From Candidatus Aerophobota bacterium (GTDB lineage: Bacteria; Aerophobota; Aerophobia; Aerophobales; B3-G15), in assembly GCA_014859225.1 (NCBI GenBank), contig JACUUP010000058.1:1-8897 (forward strand): a stretch of DNA of 8,897 nt. The letters are read 5' to 3'. Shown here one piece after another: positions 1 through 5,227 of the stretch; position 1 is the stretch's first letter; each line of letters begins with the position of its first letter. The translations under genes were made by a program, and so were the position numbers. Below the pieces are notes generated by a model. The model was not told the origin of the DNA. It was given only the letters and a program-made list of their open reading frames with translations, and searched no databases.

Positions 1-55
1 AAAACAAATTTTATTATACTATTTTTTCCTGTCAATTAATAAATTTTAAAAACAT

Positions 56-84
56 TTGGCATTGAAGTTGAATTGTGATATAAT
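56..84 (+). promoter_or_regulatory. Sigma70-type promoter with extended -10, upstream of rseC
   Basis: TTGGCA at 56-61 and a consensus TATAAT at 79-84 are separated by 17 bases. TG precedes the -10 box by one base (76-77), giving an extended -10. Transcription would start near 91-92, leaving a leader of about 22 bases that carries the GGAGG ribosome-binding site (99-103), 10 bases before the rseC ATG. The position implies that rseC begins a transcription unit. Bases 1-55 are very AT-rich and hold no gene that I can see. Confidence 0.7.
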
Positions 85-113
85 TATAAAATGTAGCTGG
101 AGGTAAAAATTTC

Positions 114-518
114 ATGCTTGAAGTGGGAAAAGTAGTAGAGATTAAAGAAAATATGGTATCGGTGGAGCTTGAATCAAATGATAAATGTACAGGCTGCTCT
201 ATGGCTAATTTTTGTCACATAGGAGGAGAGGCAAGAAGGTATATAGAGGCAGAGAAGCTACCAGAGGTTAAGCTGGGTGATAAAGTTAAGGTGGAGATTG
301 GAGGAGGCCAGCTTTTAAGAGGAACAACACTTTTGTTCTTAATCCCCGCCTTCTCCTTCATTGTAGGGGCAGCTGTGGGAGGGATGCTCGGGGAAGGTGT
401 ATTTTTTCCTTTAATTTCAGGAGCTATTTTTTTAGCCTGCACCTTTTTTATTCTTCATCTTCTTGATAAAAAATTGGCAGGGAAAAGGAGTAAAATCAGG
501 ATTGTTGCTATTCTTTAA
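114..518 (+). CDS. rseC: RseC-family (SoxR-reducing system) membrane protein
   Basis: A 134-residue inner-membrane protein of the RseC/MucC family, whose members are linked to Rnf/Rsx electron transport and, in enterobacteria, to reduction of SoxR and control of sigma-E. Visible features are an N-terminal domain with the family's cysteine cluster C25-x2-C28-x5-C34, a candidate metal or Fe-S site, then two hydrophobic segments at about 71-92 and 96-117 and a short basic tail. The length is slightly below that of E. coli RseC. The ATG is supported by GGAGG 10 bases upstream and by the strong promoter before it. In several phyla, rseC heads an rnf operon. Here the next gene is rnfE alone, 90 bases downstream. 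The family call is firm; the exact electron partner is not known. Confidence 0.88.
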   Translation: MLEVGKVVEIKENMVSVELESNDKCTGCSMANFCHIGGEARRYIEAEKLPEVKLGDKVKVEIGGGQLLRGTTLLFLIPAFSFIVGAAVGGMLGEGVFFPLISGAIFLACTFFILHLLDKKLAGKRSKIRIVAIL

Positions 519-567
519 ATTTGACTTTTTTCATTGTTTTGATAGCATTATACGAAAGTGAAATGAA

Positions 568-590
568 CGCAAGCTAAAGCTTGCGACTAC
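568..590. repeat. REP-like hairpin with GTAG foot in the rseC-rnfE gap
   Basis: A perfect 7-bp inverted repeat: CGCAAGC (568-574), loop TAAA, GCTTGCG (579-585). Next comes CTAC at 587-590, so the minus strand reads GTAG, one base, then the hairpin. A GTAG-type tetranucleotide at the foot of a short hairpin is the signature of REP sequences mobilised by RAYT (TnpA-REP) transposases. There is no run of T after it, so it is not an ordinary terminator. It ends only 18 bases before the likely rnfE ATG. No RAYT gene is in the window. Confidence 0.6.
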
Positions 591-608
591 AGTTTGACAG
601 AGAAACAG

Positions 609-1211
609 ATGAAACCGTACCGTTTATATTTTGAGTTTATCAAAGGTTTGTGGAAGGAAAATCCTGTTTTTTTTCAGCTTTTAGGTATGTGTCCAACTCT
701 TGCAGTTACCACCACTGCTATTAATGGTTTTTCTATGGGACTTGCTGTAATTTTTGTTCTTATGTGCTCTGGAATTGTAATATCTGCTATCAGAACATTT
801 GTTCCCTCGGAAGTGAGGATTCCTGCATTTGTTGTAATTATCGCAAGTTTTGTGACTATAGTTGACCTTGTATTTAAGGCACAGATACCCGAGGTTAGCA
901 AGGCTTTAGGACCCTATGTCCCCTTAATCGTAGTCAACTGTATAATTCTGGGGAGAATGGAGGCTTTTGTTTCTAAAAATCCTCTTCCCGCATCAATTGC
1001 TGATACTCTGGGCATGGGACTTGGATTTACCCTGGCACTTGTTATCCTTGGGAGCATAAGAGAGTTCTTTGGTTCCGGCTCGGTATTTGGCTTCCAGATA
1101 TTGGGGGAGTATTTTCGTCCCTGGGTGATTATGGTCCTTCCTCCGGGAGCTTTTTTAACCTTAGGCGTTCTTATTGGTTTTATAAATAAGTTTTCTCGCC
1201 AGAGAGCCTGA
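609..1211 (+). CDS. rnfE: Rnf electron transport complex subunit E (RnfE/RsxE)
   Basis: A polytopic membrane subunit of the ion-pumping ferredoxin:NAD oxidoreductase Rnf, homologous to NqrD. About six hydrophobic segments are visible, plus family motifs: ENPVFFQLLGMCP, TTTAINGF, EVRIPAFVVIIA, PLIVVNCIILGR and GSIREFFGSG. Numbered from the ATG at 609, C28 and C111 align with the NqrD cysteines that hold the intramembrane Fe-S cluster with RnfA/NqrE, so the subunit looks functional. I chose ATG 609 because it gives the usual short N-terminus; a TTG at 594 would add five residues. Neither start has a good Shine-Dalgarno site. It lies between rseC and smpB with no rnfA, B, C, D or G beside it, which is unusual because RnfE works only within the full complex. 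Confidence 0.9.
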   Translation: MKPYRLYFEFIKGLWKENPVFFQLLGMCPTLAVTTTAINGFSMGLAVIFVLMCSGIVISAIRTFVPSEVRIPAFVVIIASFVTIVDLVFKAQIPEVSKALGPYVPLIVVNCIILGRMEAFVSKNPLPASIADTLGMGLGFTLALVILGSIREFFGSGSVFGFQILGEYFRPWVIMVLPPGAFLTLGVLIGFINKFSRQRA

Positions 1212-1231
1212 TTTAATTAATATAAACTTTT

Positions 1232-1666
1232 ATGATTGTTAACAAGAAAGCAACTTACGATTACGAAATACTTGAAACCTACGAAGCGGGTATTGCGCTC
1301 AAAGGTTGCGAGGTAAAGTCAATTCGTGAGAAAAGGGTAAGTTTTACCGATAGTTTTGTTCGTATAAGAGGAGGAGAAGCCTGGCTTTCAAATCTTCACA
1401 TAGCTCCTTATTCCTCGGGAGATGAAAGACAGGACCCCAAAAGAGATAGAAAACTACTTCTTCACAGGCAGGAGATAAGAAGGTTAAACGGTATATTATC
1501 TCAGAAGGGGTTGACACTCTTGCCACTACGGATATACTTTAAAAAGAACAAGGTTAAAGTAAAAATAGGGCTTGCCAAAGGAAAAAGGAAATACGATAAG
1601 CGAGAAGCTATTAGAAGAAAGGATACAGAACGGGAAATGCGACGGGAGATGAAGCGGATACGGTAG
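1232..1666 (+). CDS. smpB: SsrA-binding protein SmpB
   Basis: A 144-residue RNA-binding protein that carries tmRNA to stalled ribosomes and mimics part of a tRNA in the empty A site. Family blocks are present in order: NKKATYDYEILETYEAGI near the start, LKGCEVKSIRE, HIAPY (57-61), the DPKRDRKLLLHRQEI block, LLPLRIYFKKNKVKVKIGLAKG, and KYDKREAIRRKD with a basic C-terminal tail that would lie in the mRNA channel. The length is close to the usual 145-160. The ATG gives the normal N-terminus, although no Shine-Dalgarno site precedes it. The tmRNA gene begins 15 bases after its stop, the classic smpB-ssrA pairing. Confidence 0.97.
   Translation: MIVNKKATYDYEILETYEAGIALKGCEVKSIREKRVSFTDSFVRIRGGEAWLSNLHIAPYSSGDERQDPKRDRKLLLHRQEIRRLNGILSQKGLTLLPLRIYFKKNKVKVKIGLAKGKRKYDKREAIRRKDTEREMRREMKRIR
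1511..1538 (+). promoter_or_regulatory. Candidate internal promoter for ssrA inside smpB
   Basis: Within the smpB coding region, a perfect TTGACA (1511-1516) lies 16 bases before TATACT (1533-1538), which matches five of six -10 positions. A start near 1545 would give a tmRNA precursor with about 137 extra 5' bases, to be trimmed by RNase P. Separate, strong transcription of ssrA would fit the high tmRNA levels known in bacteria. The same bases encode a conserved SmpB segment, so a chance match is possible. Confidence 0.42.
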
Positions 1667-1681
1667 TTTTTAGATTTAGAT

Positions 1682-2033
1682 GGGGGTGACAAGGATTCGA
1701 CAGAGGTAGGAAGACTAAAACTGCACATCAAGGTCTGGGTTCCTTGTAAAACTACCCAGAAAAACAATAAGCGCCAACGAAAATTTGGCTTTAGCTGCTT
1801 AAAAGCAGTTAACGCCTGGTCACTTTCGCTCTGTGAGGTGGCTAAGGTGTCAGAAAGCAGGGCTAACCTTACTCTTAGCAAAGGAGAGCTGGGTGAAACT
1901 TAAACTTTGCTAAGCTCGCTTTCTATCCTGCCTGTCGGAGAGAAAATGAGCGAATATAAATGACAGGATAGGTGTGTAGATGTTTTGGTTTTCTCATTTC
2001 TGGACGAGGGTTCGATTCCCTCCACCTCCACCA
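1682..2033 (+). ncRNA. ssrA: Transfer-messenger RNA (tmRNA), one-piece
   Basis: This RNA rescues stalled ribosomes by acting first as alanyl-tRNA and then as mRNA for a degradation tag. The 5' end GGGGGTG (1682-1688) pairs with CACCTCC (2023-2029, one G-U), followed by A and an encoded CCA (2031-2033). The 5' motif AAGGATTCGAC is typical. The T arm is GAGGG-TTCGATT-CCCTC (2006-2022). Helix 2 forms between about 1709-1728 and 1972-1994. It leads straight into pseudoknot PK1: CAAGG (1729-1733) with CCTTG (1742-1746), and TCTGGGT (1734-1740) with ACCCAGA (1754-1760). A later stem pairs 1923-1930 with 1964-1971. The length is 352 bases, normal for a one-piece, non-permuted tmRNA. Confidence 0.97.
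1773..1802 (+). other. tmRNA tag reading frame, ANENLALAA-stop
   Basis: The codons GCC AAC GAA AAT TTG GCT TTA GCT GCT TAA follow PK1 by 12 bases and encode the nine-residue tag ANENLALAA. The C-terminal ALAA matches the end recognised by ClpXP in well-studied tags such as E. coli ANDENYALAA. The resume codon is inferred to be GCC by analogy with GCA in E. coli. The stop lies in a small hairpin (GCTGCTT/AAGCAGT region), as is common in tmRNAs. Confidence 0.88.
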
Positions 2034-2039
2034 CCTTCC

Positions 2040-2065
2040 AAAGGGAGGTTGCTCTCCTTTTTTTT
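2040..2065 (+). terminator. Rho-independent terminator after ssrA
   Basis: AAAGG-GAG (2040-2047) pairs with CTC-CCTTT (2052-2060, one bulged T at 2055) around a GTTG loop, and T continues without a break from 2058 to 2065. This is a plausible intrinsic terminator seven bases after the tmRNA CCA. An overlapping alternative hairpin, ACCTTCC (2033-2039) with GGGAGGT (2043-2049, one G-U), uses the same left arm. The dapB start is 24 bases beyond the T run. Confidence 0.62.
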
Positions 2066-2089
2066 ACAAGAGCTAAGACTATTTTCCTG

Positions 2090-2878
2090 ATGAATAAAAT
2101 AAAGGTAATTGTTTGTGGTGCCCGGGGAAGGATGGGGCGAGAGCTCGTTTCTGCACTTGAGGGGCAGGAAGGATTCCAGCTTATTGGTATTGTTGAGGCG
2201 CCCAGCCATCCTGAAGTGGGAATGGAAATTTCAAAAGGCTTAAGGGTGGTTTCACATCTTGAAGAGGTGTTTCAGCAGAATGCGGTAGTAATAGATTTTA
2301 CCACTCCACAGGCAACAATTGAGCATCTACATGTAGCAAAAGAAAATCATCTTCCCTGTGTTATTGGCACAACTGGTTTTAGTAGCTTGGAAATAGAGAA
2401 AATAAAGCAGATATCTTCCACAATCCCCATACTTCTTTCTCCTAACATGGGGATAGGGGTAAATCTTCTTTTTGTCCTGGTTAAAAAGATAGGCGAGGTT
2501 CTGCAGGATTTTGATAAAGAAATAGTAGAGGCTCATCATAATATGAAACAGGATGCCCCAAGTGGGACCGCTCATAAAATTGCGCAGATTTTAGCTGAGG
2601 TGGAAGGTAAGGATTTGTCAGATATTGCAACATATGGGCGTAAGGGAATAACAGGTAAGCGAAAACAGGGCGAAATTGGTATTCATTCAATCAGGGGCGG
2701 TAGCATAGTTGGAGAGCACAGGGTGATTTTTGCAGGAGAAGGAGAAGTCCTGGAGATTACGCACAGAGCTGAGTCTCGCAGGATTTTTGCCCGGGGTGCC
2801 TTACTTGCAGCAAGGTTTATTGTGGGGAAAAGGCCCGGTCTATACGACCTTCAGGATGCTCTCGGGATTGAGAGATGA
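2090..2878 (+). CDS. dapB: 4-hydroxy-tetrahydrodipicolinate reductase
   Basis: A 262-residue cytoplasmic enzyme that reduces 4-hydroxy-tetrahydrodipicolinate with NAD(P)H to tetrahydrodipicolinate, on the route to diaminopimelate and lysine. It shows the N-terminal Rossmann motif G10-A-R-G13-R-M-G16, then DFTTPQAT, IGTTGFS, SPNMGIGVN, the catalytic segment EAHHNMKQDAPSGTA with H149, H150 and K153, and the C-terminal IGIHSIRGGSIVGEH and LEITHRAESR blocks. The length is normal. The frame stays open back to 1985, but that stretch is the tmRNA 3' end and terminator. ATG 2090 gives the standard N-terminus MNKIKVIVCGARGRMG. No clear Shine-Dalgarno site or private promoter is visible. Its stop overlaps the dapL start. 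Confidence 0.96.
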   Translation: MNKIKVIVCGARGRMGRELVSALEGQEGFQLIGIVEAPSHPEVGMEISKGLRVVSHLEEVFQQNAVVIDFTTPQATIEHLHVAKENHLPCVIGTTGFSSLEIEKIKQISSTIPILLSPNMGIGVNLLFVLVKKIGEVLQDFDKEIVEAHHNMKQDAPSGTAHKIAQILAEVEGKDLSDIATYGRKGITGKRKQGEIGIHSIRGGSIVGEHRVIFAGEGEVLEITHRAESRRIFARGALLAARFIVGKRPGLYDLQDALGIER

Positions 2879-4059
2879 GAGGCACAAGTTTGAATTTCAG
2901 CAAGGCTAAAAGATTAGGAAAACTTCCTCCTTATCTTTTTGCTGAACTTGATAGAAGGAAGAGAAAGTTAAAGGAGAAGGGAATAGACCTCATTGATTTA
3001 GGAGTGGGGGACCCGGATGTTCCAACGCCCAGCCCTATTGTTGCAAGATTAGTTGAAGCAGCAAAAGATTCCTGTAATTATAGATATCCCTCTTATGAAG
3101 GACTTTTATCTTTTCGTGAGGAGGTCAGCAGGTGGTATCTTCGCCGATTTGGAGTATCCCTTGAGCCAGAAAAAGAAGTTGTAACGTTAATTGGGTCCAA
3201 GGAGGGAATAGCCCATGTATCTCTTGGTCTTTTAGATGCAGGTGACCTTGCTCTTATTCCCGAACCGGGTTATCCGGTATACCAGGCAGGAGCAGTTTTT
3301 GCAGGAGCCGAGCCTTTTTACATGTCTTTAAAGGAAGATAACGGTTTTTTACCTTGCTTGCAGGATATACCATCACACGTTGCCTCTCGGGCTAAACTCA
3401 TGTGGCTAAATTACCCTAACAATCCCACAGGTGCCTCTGTAGAGATTGATTTTTTCCAGGAAGTTGTGGAATTTGCCTATAATTTCAATATTATCATTTG
3501 TCATGACCTTGCTTACTCTGAGCTTTCGTATGATGATTACCGTGCGCCAAGTTTTCTGCAGGTGGATGGTGCTAAAGAGATTGGGGTTGAGTTTCATTCT
3601 CTGTCCAAAAGTTTTTGTATGACGGGATGGAGGATAGGCTATGCTGTAGGTAGCAAAGACCTCCTTGATGCCTTAAAGGAAGTGAAAACTAATGTTGACT
3701 CAGGAGTATTTCAGGCAATCCAGGAGGCGGGGATAGAAGCTCTTAGACTTCAGGAAAATTTAATTCCTGAGATTAGAGAGATATACCGCAAGCGCAGAGA
3801 TTTTTTCGTGCAGGGATTGAGAGATTTAGGGTGGGAAACGTCTTTACCCCGGGCTACTTTTTACCTCTGGATAAAGGTGCCGGGAGGATACTCATCTTTT
3901 GATTTTACCCAGATTTTACTTGAGCGCTGTGGGATAGTAGTTACCCCGGGTGTAGGATTTGGACCATCGGGTGAAGGATACATAAGAGTTGCTCTTACCG
4001 TGGATGAGAAGAGGCTCAAAGAAGCTCTTGATAGACTTGAAGAACTTAAACTGGAGTGA
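2875..4059 (+). CDS. dapL: LL-diaminopimelate aminotransferase (class I/II, PLP-dependent)
   Basis: A 394-residue fold-type I aminotransferase. DapL transfers an amino group from glutamate to tetrahydrodipicolinate, giving LL-diaminopimelate in one step and bypassing the acylated intermediates. Motifs seen are the N-terminal DLGVGDPDVPTP, YRYPSYEG, PEPGYPVY, LNYPNNPTGA, CHDLAYSELSYD, the PLP lysine K245 in SLSKSFCMTGWRIGYAVG, and the carboxylate-binding arginine in GYIRVALT. It starts with ATGA overlapping the dapB stop, which implies translational coupling and supports the DapL assignment over other aminotransferases of this family. Neither dapA nor dapF is in the window. The substrate cannot be proved from sequence alone, so another class I aminotransferase remains possible. 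Confidence 0.87.
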   Translation: MRGTSLNFSKAKRLGKLPPYLFAELDRRKRKLKEKGIDLIDLGVGDPDVPTPSPIVARLVEAAKDSCNYRYPSYEGLLSFREEVSRWYLRRFGVSLEPEKEVVTLIGSKEGIAHVSLGLLDAGDLALIPEPGYPVYQAGAVFAGAEPFYMSLKEDNGFLPCLQDIPSHVASRAKLMWLNYPNNPTGASVEIDFFQEVVEFAYNFNIIICHDLAYSELSYDDYRAPSFLQVDGAKEIGVEFHSLSKSFCMTGWRIGYAVGSKDLLDALKEVKTNVDSGVFQAIQEAGIEALRLQENLIPEIREIYRKRRDFFVQGLRDLGWETSLPRATFYLWIKVPGGYSSFDFTQILLERCGIVVTPGVGFGPSGEGYIRVALTVDEKRLKEALDRLEELKLE

Positions 4060-4083
4060 CAAATTGGGAAACACGGGATAGCA

Positions 4084-4800
4084 ATGCCGAAACTCTCCGT
4101 TAATATTGACCATATTGCCACTTTACGTGAGGTAAGAGGGGTGAGTTATCCTGACCCGATTGCCGCAGGAGTTTTAGCTGAGCTTGCCGGGGCAAGTGGT
4201 ATCACTGTGCATTTGAGGGAAGATCGCCGTCATATCAGGGAAAGAGATGTAGAAATTTTAAAGCAAACCGTTCAAGGTAGATTAAATGTGCAGATGAACT
4301 TATCTGAATCCGTAGTAAAATTTGTTCTTAAGGTGCGTCCGCATGTAGCTACAATTGTTCCCGAAAGAGAAGGGGAAGTTACAACTGAAGTGGGGCTTGA
4401 CCTTTCCAGAGCTGATGAGCGATTGCTTGAAGTTATATCACTTCTTCATGATGCAGGGATTATGGTTTCTTTATGTATAAATTCCACTCCAAATGGCGTC
4501 AAAAAGGCACGCAGATTGAATGCAGATTTTGTTGAGATACATACGGGTTCGTATGCCAGAACAACAAATATACAGCAGGCTTCAGAGGAGATAGAGAAAA
4601 TTGCAGGGGCTGCTATGCTCGCTAAAAAATTAGAGTTAGGTGTTAATGCTGGTCACGCATTGAACTATGAAAATGTGCAAGAACTTGTCCTTATAGAGGA
4701 GATAGATGAGCTCATTATCGGTCATGCAATTGTTGCAAGAGCTGCACTCGTGGGGATGAAGGAGGCAGTTAAACAGATGCTTAAATTCATGGGAAGATGA
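4084..4800 (+). CDS. pdxJ: Pyridoxine 5'-phosphate synthase, with Gln at the catalytic Glu site
   Basis: A 238-residue TIM-barrel enzyme that condenses 1-deoxyxylulose 5-phosphate with 3-amino-2-oxopropyl phosphate to form pyridoxine 5'-phosphate, a precursor of PLP. Family blocks: VNIDHIATLRE (N7, D9, H10), YPDPIAAG, TVHLREDRRHIRERD (H43, R45, H50), VPEREGEVTTEVGLDL, EIHTGSYA, LGVNAGHALNYEN with the conserved histidine, and IIGHAIVARAALVGM. It is odd that the block usually written NLEMA reads N68-V-Q70-M-N, so Q70 replaces the glutamate equivalent to E. coli Glu72. The gene follows dapL by 24 bases, with a weak GGGA site before the ATG, and overlaps acpS by ATGA. It supplies the cofactor its neighbour DapL needs. 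Confidence 0.94.
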   Translation: MPKLSVNIDHIATLREVRGVSYPDPIAAGVLAELAGASGITVHLREDRRHIRERDVEILKQTVQGRLNVQMNLSESVVKFVLKVRPHVATIVPEREGEVTTEVGLDLSRADERLLEVISLLHDAGIMVSLCINSTPNGVKKARRLNADFVEIHTGSYARTTNIQQASEEIEKIAGAAMLAKKLELGVNAGHALNYENVQELVLIEEIDELIIGHAIVARAALVGMKEAVKQMLKFMGR

Positions 4801-5162
4801 CCATAGAAGGTGTAGGAGTGGATATGGTGGAGATAGATAGAATTAAGGCTGCTTTGCAAAAGTGGGGAGACAATCTGGAAAAACGTATACTGGCTTCTCA
4901 GGAATTAAGAGTAGTAAAAGACTTTAATCAAAAAGCAGTTTTTCTGGCAGGAAGATTTGCAGCTAAAGAAGCAATTTTTAAAGCTTTAGAAATTAACCCT
5001 GACTGGCATGAGGTGCTTGTTTTAACAGGCAAAAAAGGTGAGCCTGTAGTTATTTTGTCTTCTAAAATTTTAAAAAGAATAGAGAGAAAGGTGAAAAAAG
5101 TACTGGTAAGTATTTCCCACTGCAAAAGCTACGCTTTAGCTCAAGCAATGGTCATAGGATAA
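4797..5162 (+). CDS. acpS: Holo-[acyl-carrier-protein] synthase
   Basis: A 121-residue phosphopantetheinyl transferase of the trimeric AcpS type. It moves 4'-phosphopantetheine from CoA onto the serine of acyl carrier protein, activating it for fatty-acid synthesis. Both Mg-binding signatures are present: GVGVDMVEIDRI with D9, and FLAGRFAAKEAIFKAL with E58. The C-terminal strand VSISHCKSYALAQAMV is also typical. The length is normal for AcpS (about 120-130). The ATG overlaps the pdxJ stop as ATGA, indicating coupled translation. In many bacteria acpS sits next to pdxJ or to the NAD(P)H-hydrate repair gene; here it lies between both. Confidence 0.96.
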   Translation: MTIEGVGVDMVEIDRIKAALQKWGDNLEKRILASQELRVVKDFNQKAVFLAGRFAAKEAIFKALEINPDWHEVLVLTGKKGEPVVILSSKILKRIERKVKKVLVSISHCKSYALAQAMVIG

Positions 5163-5227
5163 ATCAATCCAAAGTTAACCCATAGAAATTTTTCTACCCT
5201 TTATCAAGCTATCAAAAAGGATTTTGC

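Noticed and set aside
521-548. Possible promoter before rnfE: TTGACT (521-526) and TAGCAT (543-548), 16 bases apart
   Set aside because: The -10 matches only four of six positions and no other support is visible. It stays possible but is too weak to list.
594-628. TTGACA at 594-599 as a -35 box
   Set aside because: No acceptable -10 element lies 15-19 bases downstream; the nearest TA-rich hexamer is about 23 bases away, inside rnfE.
1501-1881. Open minus-strand frame across the smpB end and ssrA
   Set aside because: It lies antisense to a conserved protein and a structured RNA, has no ribosome-binding site, and its translation shows no recognisable motif.
1985-2089. N-terminal extension of the dapB frame into the tmRNA gene
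   Set aside because: The 35 extra codons translate the tmRNA T arm, CCA end and terminator and match nothing in DapB. ATG 2090 gives the normal N-terminus.
5163-5227. Possible promoter or operator in the acpS-nnr gap
   Set aside because: TTAACC and TTTATC are poor matches with 19-base spacing, and the small GAAA/TTTC inverted repeat is too short to mean much.
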